In this document: positions 1 through 11,594 of the stretch, piece by piece
Numbering within the stretch: the stretch's first letter is position 1
How the letters are laid out: each line of letters starts with the position of its first letter
Source of the DNA: Paenibacillus barcinonensis
Lineage (GTDB): Bacteria > Bacillota > Bacilli > Paenibacillales > Paenibacillaceae
Assembly: GCF_003217495.1 (NCBI RefSeq)
Contig: NZ_QJSW01000004.1
Coordinates: 310,001-374,000 of the forward strand
DNA length: 64,000 nt
Direction: 5' to 3'
Notes under the pieces: model-generated
The model's database searches: none
What the model was told of the DNA's origin: nothing
Seen by the model: only the letters and a program-made list of their open reading frames with translations
Translations under genes and position numbers: made by a program

Positions 1-10
1 TTCAAAGGGA

Positions 11-59
11 AACCGTCAGCGAGTCATCCATCCCACGGCATGGTATGATGCTGACGGTT
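11..59 (-). terminator. Probable terminator of the collagen-like gene
   Basis: A perfect 10-bp inverted repeat (AACCGTCAGC / GCTGACGGTT) encloses a 29-nt loop and lies just past the stop of the minus-strand gene at 78. The T-rich flank is weak on the minus side, and a T-run is present on the plus side, so it could also act on a transcript entering from the right-hand strand. The large loop lowers confidence. Confidence 0.5.
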
Positions 60-77
60 TTCATCAATTGTATCGTT

Positions 78-1673
<1,596 letters not shown>

Positions 1674-1809
1674 TTACTATGTGTATTCCGTGGGACTAGA
1701 GAAGTATTCACATGCATTTTTATACAAAGAGCTCATGTTCAGTCAAACGCTTCATTGCTTTGTTTTGAAAGAAGGTTGTTATCTTTCTGTAAAATTTTAA
1801 TTAAAATCA

Positions 1810-1860
1810 TTGACATCTCGTCTTTAAGCGATTTTAATTATATAGACCGATTGTTATAAT
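1810..1860 (+). promoter_or_regulatory. lmrAB promoter region with possible LmrA-type operator
   Basis: Two overlapping promoter candidates are visible. One is TTGACA at 1810-1815 with TTTAAT at 1833-1838 (17-nt spacer). The other is an extended -10, TGTTATAAT, at 1852-1860. The sequence ATAGACCGATTGTTAT between and over them resembles, from memory, the ATAGACC-type box bound by LmrA/QdoR repressors of Bacillus subtilis. Its position over the second -10 would suit autorepression. The operator call is inference. Confidence 0.5.
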
Positions 1861-1882
1861 TTATTGAAGGAAGTGGCTTTCT

Positions 1883-2470
1883 TTGAGTGAAAAGTCGAAT
1901 GCCAGAGATCTTATTATTGGCACAGCAGCCAGACTGTTTTTTTCACAAGGATATCATGCGACCGGTCTGAATCAGATCATTAAGGAGAGTAACACGCCGA
2001 AAGGTTCGTTATATCATTATTTTCCACAGGGTAAGGAGGAGCTGGCTCTCGAATGTATTCAAACGACCAATGCTTATGTTCTTCAGAAGTTCCAGGAAAC
2101 GTTCCAGTCCTATGAAACAACCTCGGAGGGAATCAGGCAATTCATCTATGAAACAGCCAATGAAGCTGAAGCTTCAGGTTATACGGGATTCTATCCGTTC
2201 AGCTTCTGGGCTGCTGTAGAAACTTCATGTATCAGTCAACAGCTGCGAGCTGCTTCACAGGATGTGTTTGCTGGCTGGCAGGAGGTTATTGCATGTCATC
2301 TCATACAGGACGGCATTGGTGAGGAGAGGGCTCGAGAAACCGCAATGCTGGTCGTATCCCTAATGGAAGGTGCATTGATTATCAGTCTGACCAATCAGGA
2401 TAAACAGCCCCTGCTGACGGCTGCTGATTATTTGTCAGTTGTAGCAAAGAATGCTGAACAGAAACAGTAA
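1883..2470 (+). CDS. lmrA: TetR-family repressor, LmrA/QdoR type
   Basis: This 195-residue protein has an N-terminal TetR helix-turn-helix (residues about 8-55, with FFSQGYHATGLNQIIKES and the following PKGSLYHYFP recognition region) and an alpha-helical ligand domain of the LmrA/YxaF kind. Translation starts at TTG 1883, preceded by a GAAGGAAG-type ribosome binding site. It lies 58 nt upstream of a DHA2 drug exporter in the same orientation, which matches the lmrA-lmrB order of Bacillus subtilis. There LmrA represses the operon and is released by flavonoids or lincomycin-related selection. The symbol is by homology and gene order only; the natural inducer here is unknown. Confidence 0.8.
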   Translation: MSEKSNARDLIIGTAARLFFSQGYHATGLNQIIKESNTPKGSLYHYFPQGKEELALECIQTTNAYVLQKFQETFQSYETTSEGIRQFIYETANEAEASGYTGFYPFSFWAAVETSCISQQLRAASQDVFAGWQEVIACHLIQDGIGEERARETAMLVVSLMEGALIISLTNQDKQPLLTAADYLSVVAKNAEQKQ

Positions 2471-2528
2471 ATTATCTCAAGAGTAGAGAGAAAAGAAACC
2501 GTTGGATAAGATTGAGGAGGATGGAACT

Positions 2529-4022
2529 TTGGAAGCTTCCATGAAAGCTGGATCAGAAAAGAATCAACAAGAAACACAACAGTATAAGGTGTTCCCGATT
2601 TTGTTCGCCATGCTGCTGAGCGGATTCATAGGTTTATTTGGTGAGACTGCTCTGAATGTAGCCTTGACACCGTTAATGGGTCTGCTTGAGGTTGGACCAA
2701 CAACGATACAATGGTTAACTACAGGATATTTGCTTGTGCTTGGTATTCTGGTTCCCGTGTCGGGTTTGCTGCTGCAATGGTTTACGACCAGACAGCTGTT
2801 TACGACCTCGCTTGTGTTTTCCATTGCGGGCACATTGGTTGCTGCACTTGCACCGAATTTCGAAATTTTGTTAGTAGCCCGTGTGCTACAAGCAGTGGGA
2901 ACAGCACTATTGCTGCCGCTGATGTTTAACACCATTCTGGTTATTTTTCCAATTGAGAAGCGTGGTGCGGCTATGGGCCTGATCGGCCTAGTTATTATGT
3001 TTGCACCGGCAAGTGGTCCGAGTATTTCAGGGCTGATTTTGGCCAACTTGAGCTGGCACTGGATTTTCTGGATTTCATTACCCTTTTTCCTGATCTCCCT
3101 GGTGTGCGGTTTGATGTTCCTTCCGAACATTTCCAAATTGACCAAGCCCAAAATTGATGTGCTGTCTATTGTGCTGTCAACACTCGGTTTTGGCGGTATT
3201 GTATATGGCTTCAGCAGTGCCGGCGGACATGGAGAAGCGGGAGGTGGCTGGACTAGTCCGATTGTCATTGCAACGCTGGTGGTTGGTGTAGTTTCATTGC
3301 TCTTGTTCAGCATACGTCAATTGCGTATGAAAGAGCCTGTGATGGATCTGCGAGTATTCAAGTATCCGATGTTTACCCTGGGACTGCTACTGGTCTTTAT
3401 CTGTATGATGATGATTCTGTCCTCCATGCTGGTATTGCCGATGTATTTGCAGCAGGGTATGGCGGTTACACCACTTACTGCAGGATTGGTTCTACTGCCA
3501 GGCAGTTTGTTGAATGGATTTTTATCTCCGGTCATGGGGCGTTTGTTTGACAAATTTGGTCCGAGATGGCTGGTTATTATCGGTATTTCTATTGTTGCGA
3601 TTGTATTGTTCCTGTACACTACGATCGAGCCAACAACGCCGCTGATCAACATTATTATGATGCATGTATTCATGATGATTGGTATTTCAATGGTGATGAT
3701 GCCTGCACAAACAAACGGTCTGAACCAGCTGCCGCGTCAATATTACCCGCACGGTACAGCAATTATGAATACTTTGCAGCAGGTATCAGGTGCTATCGGT
3801 ACAGCTGTTGCAGTAAGTATTCTCAGTGCAGGTCAGGCGCGTTACTTGAAGGGTGTGGATCATCCACAGAGTCCTGAAAATATTCTGGCAGGCTTCACAT
3901 CTGGTGTGCAGAATGCGTTTGTCTTTGCATTGATTCTGGCCCTGGCTGGACTACTCATTGCCGTATTTGTAAAAAGAGTAAAGGTAGGCTCAGCTGAGAA
4001 ATCACAAAGCGCGACGCACTAA
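2529..4022 (+). CDS. lmrB: DHA2-family MFS multidrug exporter, LmrB-like
   Basis: This membrane protein has about 14 transmembrane segments, typical of the drug:H+ antiporter-2 family. The motif-C-like segment FAPASGPSISGLI (about residues 165-177) and the TTGYLLVLGILVPVSGLL stretch match LmrB/EmrB proteins. The start was set to TTG at 2529 because GAGGAGG (2514-2520) sits 8 nt upstream; the longer frame from 2502 would bury that site in coding sequence. With the regulator upstream it forms a two-gene resistance operon ending in a terminator at 4038-4073. Likely role: efflux of lincosamide-like or other hydrophobic toxic compounds. Substrate is inferred from family only. Confidence 0.83.
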   Translation: MEASMKAGSEKNQQETQQYKVFPILFAMLLSGFIGLFGETALNVALTPLMGLLEVGPTTIQWLTTGYLLVLGILVPVSGLLLQWFTTRQLFTTSLVFSIAGTLVAALAPNFEILLVARVLQAVGTALLLPLMFNTILVIFPIEKRGAAMGLIGLVIMFAPASGPSISGLILANLSWHWIFWISLPFFLISLVCGLMFLPNISKLTKPKIDVLSIVLSTLGFGGIVYGFSSAGGHGEAGGGWTSPIVIATLVVGVVSLLLFSIRQLRMKEPVMDLRVFKYPMFTLGLLLVFICMMMILSSMLVLPMYLQQGMAVTPLTAGLVLLPGSLLNGFLSPVMGRLFDKFGPRWLVIIGISIVAIVLFLYTTIEPTTPLINIIMMHVFMMIGISMVMMPAQTNGLNQLPRQYYPHGTAIMNTLQQVSGAIGTAVAVSILSAGQARYLKGVDHPQSPENILAGFTSGVQNAFVFALILALAGLLIAVFVKRVKVGSAEKSQSATH

Positions 4023-4037
4023 ATGCAAGATTAAAAA

Positions 4038-4073
4038 AGAGCGATGCTCCCCGTATGTAGGGGGCATCGCTCT
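4038..4073 (+). terminator. Bidirectional terminator between convergent genes
   Basis: A 14-bp near-perfect stem (AGAGCGATGCTCCC / GGGGGCATCGCTCT, loop about 8 nt) sits between the exporter gene and the convergent hydrolase gene. An A-run before it becomes a T-run on the minus strand, and a T-rich tail follows on the plus strand. Confidence 0.8.
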
Positions 4074-4136
4074 TCTGCTTATGCACTAATAGTATGCTTT
4101 CAGATGATAATGTTGCTCCGCAGTCCACCTGGGCGG

Positions 4137-5117
4137 TTATTTCTTAACAATATCCAAAATCTCATCGGCTACGATGTCCGGGTGGTATTGATGAATGTAA
4201 TGCTCGGTATCCTTGACATGTACTTGTTTGAATAATGCGGACCAGGACTTGAATTCAGTTTGTGTTTTTGTCCAATCGGGTTCTGCTTTACCAAAATAAT
4301 CTGCGGTCAGAATCGTAAGAGGAAAGGGAAACGGCTTTTTATTGGCCATAACAGCCTGGGCATTCGCATGCAGCTCGCGTAACTCATTGACCGTATCAGC
4401 ATTGCCATAGTTCAGCAGAAGTGCTGTTTGATCTGCTTTTTTCAGATCATCGGGCACCAGTTTTAGTTCATTCCGATTGGCGTTTGATGTATCAACCACT
4501 TGTTGATTTTGCATGATCAGTCGGAAAAGCCCGCTTCTGATGCGGAATTGATTGCCGAAACCACCAATAGTGTCCGCGGGGTTATCCGAATCCTTTTCAT
4601 AGTATTCAGGACTTCCACCGTCAATCATGACAATGCCTTTGACAAGATCGGGATATTTCTGTGCAAAACGAAGTGTTTCTAATGAGCCAAGGGAGTGAGC
4701 GACAAGCACGTAAGGCGGCTTTTGCCCGGAAACCTGTAGCAATTCGTGTAGTTCATCAGCAACCGTATCTACATCGCGCGTTTTATCGGTCTTGTCACTG
4801 TAGCCATACCCGAAGCGGTCATACACAGCAAACTTTGCATTTGGGGCGAGCTTTTCGTATAAAGGATAATAGTCTACATATGGATTAGCTGTTCCCCAGC
4901 CTGAGGCAAGCACGACGGTTACATCGCCTTTTCCTCCCGTATACAGGTGCATCTTATTGCCGTCTACTTCATACCGTTTGCCAGGTGGTGTAAATGATTT
5001 TTCATCTTGCGATGCACCGACCTGCTGATAGATCACACCGGAACCTAGCAAAACAATAATCAGGAACAGATCAAAGAGTAGAAACTTAACAAGTCTTGTA
5101 CGCCATTTTTTGCTCAT
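4137..5117 (-). CDS. Membrane-anchored alpha/beta hydrolase
   Basis: The protein has a basic N-terminus followed by a single hydrophobic segment (FLLFDLFLIIVLLGSGVIY), so it is probably anchored with the enzyme outside. The hydrolase fold follows: the oxyanion/early strand VVLASGWGTANPYVDYYPLY, the nucleophile elbow AHSLGS, and a late histidine in DTEHYIHQYHPD. This arrangement is typical of lysophospholipase or esterase-type hydrolases. Two starts are possible, GTG at 5129 and ATG at 5117, and neither has a strong ribosome binding site; ATG gives the usual MSKKWRTR basic head. It stands alone and converges on the exporter. Substrate unknown. Confidence 0.75.
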   Translation of the reverse strand: MSKKWRTRLVKFLLFDLFLIIVLLGSGVIYQQVGASQDEKSFTPPGKRYEVDGNKMHLYTGGKGDVTVVLASGWGTANPYVDYYPLYEKLAPNAKFAVYDRFGYGYSDKTDKTRDVDTVADELHELLQVSGQKPPYVLVAHSLGSLETLRFAQKYPDLVKGIVMIDGGSPEYYEKDSDNPADTIGGFGNQFRIRSGLFRLIMQNQQVVDTSNANRNELKLVPDDLKKADQTALLLNYGNADTVNELRELHANAQAVMANKKPFPFPLTILTADYFGKAEPDWTKTQTEFKSWSALFKQVHVKDTEHYIHQYHPDIVADEILDIVKK

Positions 5118-5325
5118 GGATGCTCTCACACTCTCTCTTGTTTTTTCTATATCATATAGGCTCAGTCTTATACGAGTGAAAACGGGGTCTTAATTCTAGC
5201 TTAACTGCTCCAATTGTGTCTGTTTGGTACAAAATTGAATATCGCCACGCGATGAATTAAGATGAGAAGATAATAATGATATTCCACGGGCCAACCGTGA
5301 GATACGAGGATCGGAAGGGCTGCAC

Positions 5326-6291
5326 ATGACGAAATACGAAAATCAGATTCCAACATCCGCCGGAATGAGCATCAAGTCCTTAACCAGCATATTGCGGGAT
5401 TCCTTGCGTAAAAATGTGGAGCGCAGGCCGTCTGGAAGCATACCCGTTGAGCGATATTCGCATCCTATAACGTCGGAGGCCTCCAAGCATCCACAGGTGA
5501 CATGGTTTGGACACTCCGCTTTTTTGCTTGAGATAGAGGCACATCGCCTGCTCTTTGACCCTATGCTGGGTGAGCGTCCTTCACCTGTATCCTGGGCCGG
5601 AACGAAACGCTTCAGTCGCGAGCTGCCGATGCAGCCCGAGGACTTTCCTGAACTGGACGCCATCGTGATCTCCCATGATCATTATGATCATCTTGATGTT
5701 TCTTCGATTCGCAGATTGAAAAATAAAACCAAACGTTTCATCGTTCCACTTGGTGTGCGCAAAAGGTTAATCAAGTGGGGCGTGCCTGCGGATCAGATCA
5801 CAGAGCATCAGTGGGGAGATGAATTTACCTTCAAGGGGTTAACATTTGCATGTACCCCGGCACGACACTTTTCCGGAAGAGGTCTATTGGATCGGGATTC
5901 GACCCTTTGGTGCTCGTGGGCTATTATTGGAGAGGAAACAAAGGTGTTTTTCAGCGGTGACAGTGGATATGGTCCTCATTTCAAGGAAATTGGAAGCAAG
6001 TATGGCCCCTTTGATCTGACACTGATGGAATGCGGTCAATATGACAAGCGCTGGTCCAACATTCACATGATGCCTGAGGAAACGGTACAAGCTCATCTGG
6101 ATGTAGGCGGGGAGTTATTGATTCCGATTCATTGGGGAGCATTTACACTTGCGTATCATGCCTGGAATGAACCGGCAGAGCGGGTCACCCGTGCGGCAAG
6201 AACGGCTCATGTGCGTATAGCTACTCCCAAAATAGGCGAGACGGTGGTAGTCAACGCACAAGGGATCACAACCAGACCCTGGTGGAGATAA
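5326..6291 (+). CDS. Metallo-beta-lactamase-fold hydrolase, NAPE-PLD/UlaG-like
   Basis: The 321-residue cytosolic protein carries the metal-binding HDHYDH motif at residues 117-122, preceded by the TWFGHSAFLLEI strand and followed by CTPARHFSGRG, FFSGDSGYG and a C-terminal IPIHWGAF histidine. This set is typical of the Lactamase_B_2 branch that includes N-acyl-phosphatidylethanolamine phospholipase D-like and UlaG-like enzymes. A GGAAGGGC ribosome binding site precedes the ATG by about 7 nt. It is monocistronic, with a terminator right after it. A zinc- or manganese-dependent phosphodiesterase or lactonase role is inferred; the true substrate cannot be read from sequence. Confidence 0.8.
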   Translation: MTKYENQIPTSAGMSIKSLTSILRDSLRKNVERRPSGSIPVERYSHPITSEASKHPQVTWFGHSAFLLEIEAHRLLFDPMLGERPSPVSWAGTKRFSRELPMQPEDFPELDAIVISHDHYDHLDVSSIRRLKNKTKRFIVPLGVRKRLIKWGVPADQITEHQWGDEFTFKGLTFACTPARHFSGRGLLDRDSTLWCSWAIIGEETKVFFSGDSGYGPHFKEIGSKYGPFDLTLMECGQYDKRWSNIHMMPEETVQAHLDVGGELLIPIHWGAFTLAYHAWNEPAERVTRAARTAHVRIATPKIGETVVVNAQGITTRPWWR

Positions 6292-6309
6292 AATCAGGAG
6301 TAATCGCAG

Positions 6310-6358
6310 AAAGCGTTCAGCTCGGCAGACGAGTGAACGCTTTTGTTTTATTTTATCA
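6310..6358 (+). terminator. Strong terminator shared by convergent genes
   Basis: AAAGCGTTCA (6310-6319) pairs with TGAACGCTTT (6334-6343), extended inward by CTCG/CGAG around a 5-nt loop. A long T-rich tail runs to 6354. It overlaps the 3' end of the convergent lysE-like gene. Confidence 0.85.
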
Positions 6359-6938
6359 ATGAGAACGCGGTAAGGATTAACAGCAGACCCATGCAGATAT
6401 GAAAAGGGCGTTCGTATTTTAACAGAAATTGCTGAAGCAAATGTCCGCCCAAAGCCCAGCTTAGATTCGCACTGATACCGATCAGTGTGAGCAGGAGCGA
6501 GTAGTACAGGAACTGCTGATGGGACTGAGTATGGGGCAGAACAAACACCGATAAAGCTGTCAGCCCGTATAAGATCACTTTGGGATTAATCAGCTGGAGG
6601 GTGAATCCGAACCAAAAGGAAAAATGCTTTCTTTGCTCGCTCTTGCTCTCACGCCCAGTGGACGCATTTTTCTTCATGATCATGAAGGCCAGATAGAGCA
6701 TGTAGATACATCCGAATACGTTTAAAACGGGCGTGATCTTCGGAATATAGTGATAGAGAGCAAGATTGAAATAACTGGACATCAACATGATCAGAAGGCA
6801 TCCGGCAGCAACTCCGCTGATAAAAGGAAAGGTGCTTCGGAATCCCTGATTTCTTGCATGTGTCATGGAGATGATATTGTTGGGTCCAGGTGTAAACGAA
6901 GCCACCATGGCGTAAGTGATTATAGCTGAGAGATCCAT
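6348..6938 (-). CDS. LysE-family amino acid exporter
   Basis: This 196-residue protein has about six transmembrane segments and the LysE/RhtB signature FTPGPNNIISMTHARNQG near the N-terminus (residues 15-32), as expected for exporters of basic or small neutral amino acids. The start is ATG 6938 because AAGGAGG lies directly upstream (6943-6949); the longer frame to 6980 lacks such a site and enters the palindromic control region. It is divergent from an XRE-cupin regulator, a common pairing in which the regulator controls the exporter. Substrate unknown. Confidence 0.85.
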   Translation of the reverse strand: MDLSAIITYAMVASFTPGPNNIISMTHARNQGFRSTFPFISGVAAGCLLIMLMSSYFNLALYHYIPKITPVLNVFGCIYMLYLAFMIMKKNASTGRESKSEQRKHFSFWFGFTLQLINPKVILYGLTALSVFVLPHTQSHQQFLYYSLLLTLIGISANLSWALGGHLLQQFLLKYERPFHICMGLLLILTAFSLIK

Positions 6939-6974
6939 ATGTCCTCCTTGTATGAATAGAATGTGTGTTATAAT

Positions 6975-7038
6975 GCACAATAAGTGCGTTATAGCGTTTG
7001 TTCTTTATGATTGTACAATATGTGCTCTATAAAGCACA
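6975..7038. promoter_or_regulatory. Palindromic operator cluster between lysE-like and XRE-cupin genes
   Basis: Three inverted repeats occupy the divergent intergenic region: GCAC-AATAA-GTGC at 6975-6987, TTGTACAA at 7011-7018, and an 18-bp near-perfect palindrome TGTGCT-CTATAA-AGCACA at 7021-7038. The shared GTGC/GCAC half-sites suggest one dimeric regulator, probably the adjacent XRE-cupin protein, binding at two positions to control both genes. The assignment of the binder is inference. Confidence 0.55.
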
Positions 7039-7071
7039 ATAATTATATTATTTTGAGTGAGGTGGATGTTG

Positions 7072-7635
7072 ATGGAAAATATTAATTTGATTCTGGCCCG
7101 AAACATGAAGTTAATCAGGGAACAAAGAAAACTGAGCTTGGACAAGGTAGCCGAATTGTCAGGTATAAGCAAAACCATGCTTGGTCAGATTGAGCGAGGT
7201 GAATCCAATCCGTCCATCGCAACAGTATGGAAAATTGCGAATGGATTGAAAATCTCATTCACAACCCTAATTGATGAACCGAAGTCGGATACAACCGTGC
7301 TCATGAAGGAGCATATCAAAGTATTACAGGAGGATGAGGGACGCATTCGGATTTATCCACATTTCTCATTTGAAGAGGGAAGGCGTTTTGAAATGTACAT
7401 GATGGAGATGGATGAGCAAGCATCGTTGAGTGCTGAGCCGCATGTTGAAGGAGCAGAGGAATTCATCACGGTATGTAAAGGGGAGGTTACTATTAGAGTA
7501 GGGGAAGCAGAACACACGTTGCGACAGGGGGATTCGATCCGTTTCAAGGCAGATCAGTCGCATACATACTTTAATCCGGGGCGAAGTACCAACCAACTAA
7601 GCATGGTAATTTACTATGCGGGTCATAAGCATTAA
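7072..7635 (+). CDS. XRE-family regulator with C-terminal cupin domain
   Basis: The first 65 residues form a Cro/CI-type helix-turn-helix (LSLDKVAELSGISKTMLGQIERGESNPSIATVWKIANGL). The last 70 residues form a cupin sensor (EGAEEFITVCKGEVTIRVGEAEHTLRQGDSIRFKADQSHTYFNPG) that probably binds a small effector. Regulators of this design often control amino acid or polyamine export and catabolism. The start is ATG 7072, 6 nt after GAGGTGG; upstream in-frame GTG 7057 and ATG 7066 are too close to, or inside, that site. It is divergent from the LysE exporter. Confidence 0.82.
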   Translation: MENINLILARNMKLIREQRKLSLDKVAELSGISKTMLGQIERGESNPSIATVWKIANGLKISFTTLIDEPKSDTTVLMKEHIKVLQEDEGRIRIYPHFSFEEGRRFEMYMMEMDEQASLSAEPHVEGAEEFITVCKGEVTIRVGEAEHTLRQGDSIRFKADQSHTYFNPGRSTNQLSMVIYYAGHKH

Positions 7636-7798
7636 TCGGTCGGGAGAACGTTATATTGAAAAAAAGGCCGTTTGATTAAGACCGCAGAGGGAAACTGGAC
7701 AGCCAAAGGGCCGGGATTTAAACTATAAACAGGTTGAGCTATCAGTTACAGGTTAACGGAAAGCGCAGAACAAACAGAAGGGACGTCTTGAACTGCAT

Positions 7799-8551
7799 AT
7801 GCTGCAAAAATTCGGATTTACCCAATATGAAAGTCAGGTCTATGAGGCTATAATGGCGCAGGATGAACCGCTTGATGCAACAACGATTGTAGGCGCCTCG
7901 AATGTGCCCAAGGCCAAAATCTATGAAGTGCTTAATCGGTTGATAGATAAGGGCATCGTGCTTACTACAATGGACGGAAAGAAGAAATTGTACATGGCGG
8001 TTGATCTGCAGACGGTCATTCACAAGATCAAGCTTGATTTTGAAAATGACATTGAAGCCCTGAAACAATATAAAATCAAGCGAACGTTCACGGATGAACA
8101 TATCTGGACTTTAAAGGATGAGTCCTCCATCGCTTCAAACATCGAGCAGCTGCTTGAGGAGGCCGATTCGTCGATTCTTTTTCTGGCATGGAACGAGAGC
8201 ATGGAGAGATATCGCGAGCTGCTGGAGAAGAAGGAGAGACAGGGAGTGTATGTAGAAGTGCTTGCCGTAGGCGGCCTGGAAAGCTCTCTTACTCGCCAAT
8301 ATTCACTTATCCCGCTGCTCGATGCCCCTGAGCCCTCACAGCTGCTTATTGTGGATCACATGTATCTGCTGTTTGCCGGTGTTGAGCATGAATCGTGGAA
8401 AGCGATCAAAACGATGTCCAAGCCCATTGTTAAAGCGATGACCGATTATTTCTATCATGATGTGGCCCTGACACAGATTACGAAAAAATATGGGGAACAG
8501 CTGCTGCAGGATGAAGAAATGGAACGCCTGCTGACCCGATTGATCTATTAA
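7799..8551 (+). CDS. TrmB-type transcriptional regulator
   Basis: The protein of 250 residues starts with a TrmB-like winged helix (residues 1-75: FGFTQYESQVYEAIMAQDEPLDATTIVGASNVPKAKIYEVLNRL...GIV). It then has a short coiled region and a C-terminal phospholipase-D-like regulatory domain (SSILFLAWNESMERYRELLEKKERQGVYVEVLAVGG). Archaeal and Bacillota TrmB proteins sense sugars or other small ligands. The ribosome binding site AGAAGGGA is rather far (about 16 nt) from the ATG, so translation may be weak or start differently. Its likely target is the MFS exporter gene just downstream, which has its own promoter. Confidence 0.75.
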   Translation: MLQKFGFTQYESQVYEAIMAQDEPLDATTIVGASNVPKAKIYEVLNRLIDKGIVLTTMDGKKKLYMAVDLQTVIHKIKLDFENDIEALKQYKIKRTFTDEHIWTLKDESSIASNIEQLLEEADSSILFLAWNESMERYRELLEKKERQGVYVEVLAVGGLESSLTRQYSLIPLLDAPEPSQLLIVDHMYLLFAGVEHESWKAIKTMSKPIVKAMTDYFYHDVALTQITKKYGEQLLQDEEMERLLTRLIY

Positions 8552-8580
8552 AAACTATTCTCTTGCAGAATAGTTTTTTT
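8551..8580 (+). terminator. Terminator of the TrmB-type gene
   Basis: A perfect 10-bp stem AAAACTATTC / GAATAGTTTT with a 7-nt loop and a run of seven T follows immediately after the stop codon. Confidence 0.9.
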
Positions 8581-8612
8581 GCTAGGTTTTCGAAAAATAT
8601 TGAAAGTATACA

Positions 8613-8641
8613 TTGATCTTTCTTTCTTATTGGGTTACTAT
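8613..8641 (+). promoter_or_regulatory. Sigma-A-type promoter of the PbuE-like exporter
   Basis: TTGATC (8613-8618), a 17-nt spacer and TACTAT (8636-8641) lie 34 nt upstream of the start codon. The leader is too short for an adenine riboswitch of the kind found before Bacillus subtilis pbuE. Confidence 0.55.
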
Positions 8642-8674
8642 CGTAGTTGTAACTTGTTAGGGGGATTCGAAACA

Positions 8675-9838
8675 ATGAATAAAAAGGTATATGTTTTGGC
8701 GATTGCAGCCTTTGTAGTGGGAACGGTTGAACTGATTCTGGGCGGCATTCTGGATCTGATTGCAACGGATTTGCATTTGTCTCTGGCAAAAGCAGGATAT
8801 TTAATTTCAATCTTTTCACTGGTCTATGCGTTGTCTGCTCCAATTCTGCTTAATGTGACGGCGCGTTTCGAGCGAAAAAAAGTATATATGTACACGCTGC
8901 TTGTGTTTCTGATCAGTAATCTGATCTCCGCTTGTAGTGTGAACTTTTACATGTTGATGGCCGGACGGATGCTGGGAGCTGCCGCCGGGTCACTTATTTT
9001 TGTGCTGTCTCTGACGCTGGCTTCTCGTATTGTGGAGCCCGAGTATAAAGGACGTGCGGTTGGCACAATTACAATGGGGGGGAGTGCGTCGCTGATTCTT
9101 GGTGTGCCTCTTGGTATCTTTGTAGGCAACGCCTTTGGATGGCGTGAAGTGTTTATACTGATTGCCGTTCTGACTGTATGTGTGATGGTAGCCATTGGTG
9201 TGGCGATGAATCGTGTACAGCCTGCTCCCGCGGTAAGTCTTCAAAATCAGCTCAAGGCGTTATGGAATCCGAAAATGCTGGCTATTCATATGACGACACT
9301 GCTTGTACTAGCGGGGCACTTGACGTTATATGCGTATTTCACACCGTTTCTTCAGGCTGCCATAGGCGCCAGTCCAACGGCGATTACCTTGATCTATATG
9401 ATGTTTGGACTCGCTGCCGTTGCAGGAGGAGGGATGGGAGGCATGTTATCGGACCGTCTGCATCCAGCCAAAGCAATTGTGATGGTGCTCATTCCTTTCA
9501 TGTTAAGTATGGCTGTGATCCCGTTTAGTACCGGTCTGCCATTGATTCCTTTTCTGTTGCTGTTAAGTATTTGGGGAGCGTTGAGCTGGACTGTAACTCC
9601 TGTACAGAACAGTCTGATTATCAAGACGTCACCGGAAACCTCGGAAATTCTGATTAGCACTAACTCGGGTATAGCACATGCAGGTATTGCGCTGGGGACC
9701 TATATCGGCGGGCTCGTCATTGATCATTCTTCTATTATGAATACGGGGTGGGTTGGCTCAATCCTGGTGTGTATCGGACTGGGTTCCGCCGTGCTTGCAG
9801 TCAACATGAAAGAAAAGCATGTTCATGCTATGGCCTGA
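8675..9838 (+). CDS. DHA1-family MFS exporter, PbuE-like
   Basis: This 387-residue protein has about 12 transmembrane segments. It resembles, from memory, the purine base/nucleoside efflux pump PbuE of Bacillus subtilis along its length: GTVELILGGIL near residue 16, RFERKKVYMY at about 66, SASLILGVPLGIFVG in helix 5 and AGHLTLYAYFTPFL in helix 7. The start is ATG 8675 with GGGGGATT about 8 nt upstream; the track-length frame from 8579 would run over the preceding terminator and the promoter. Likely role: proton-driven efflux of a purine analogue, sugar or drug, possibly controlled by the upstream TrmB-type regulator. The substrate is not certain. Confidence 0.8.
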   Translation: MNKKVYVLAIAAFVVGTVELILGGILDLIATDLHLSLAKAGYLISIFSLVYALSAPILLNVTARFERKKVYMYTLLVFLISNLISACSVNFYMLMAGRMLGAAAGSLIFVLSLTLASRIVEPEYKGRAVGTITMGGSASLILGVPLGIFVGNAFGWREVFILIAVLTVCVMVAIGVAMNRVQPAPAVSLQNQLKALWNPKMLAIHMTTLLVLAGHLTLYAYFTPFLQAAIGASPTAITLIYMMFGLAAVAGGGMGGMLSDRLHPAKAIVMVLIPFMLSMAVIPFSTGLPLIPFLLLLSIWGALSWTVTPVQNSLIIKTSPETSEILISTNSGIAHAGIALGTYIGGLVIDHSSIMNTGWVGSILVCIGLGSAVLAVNMKEKHVHAMA

Positions 9839-9891
9839 ACAATTGAAGCTGACATGTGCGGAGGCAAACAATAGTTTCTAAGTCAGAAAAA

Positions 9892-9977
9892 AGACCTTCG
9901 AACAGAAGACCGAGCGTCAGGAACACCGTGAAGTTAGCGATCACAGCTTTCCTGACGCTCCTCCTGTAAGAAGGTCT
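9892..9977. terminator. Nested inverted repeat between convergent genes
   Basis: An outer stem AGACCTTC / GAAGGTCT (9892-9899, 9970-9977) encloses a 12-bp perfect inner stem GAGCGTCAGGAA / TTCCTGACGCTC (9912-9923, 9949-9960). A six-A run lies just before it. It sits between the exporter gene and the convergent glucosidase gene and probably terminates both, although the structure is unusually large. Confidence 0.6.
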
Positions 9978-9996
9978 GTAACCTAAGCCCTGAAGC

Positions 9997-11445
<1,449 letters not shown>

Positions 11446-11505
11446 TCATAAATTTCATTCTGGACGCCATGAATGTACTCGTCCTGTTAGAAAAAGCTTA
11501 AACGT

Positions 11506-11519
11506 TGTAACGGGTTACA
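11506..11519. promoter_or_regulatory. LacI-type operator
   Basis: TGTAAC-GG-GTTACA is a 14-bp palindrome perfect apart from its two central bases, placed between the divergent glucosidase and LacI-regulator genes. This size and centre fit LacI-family half-sites, so the neighbouring regulator is the probable binder. Confidence 0.65.
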
Positions 11520-11594
11520 CGTCAAGTTTTACTTTTGCTGAGCAGTTAAGGCATACTAGGAATGGCAGTTTGTTCGTAGAAAAGGAGCATCGGC

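Noticed and set aside
2564..3313. Minus-strand 249-codon open frame inside the DHA2 exporter gene
   Set aside because: It lies fully opposite a well-supported membrane protein gene and has no protein-like domain or ribosome binding site.
8581..8674. Adenine or xanthine riboswitch before the PbuE-like exporter
   Set aside because: The leader after the predicted promoter is only about 30 nt and lacks the conserved purine-aptamer core.
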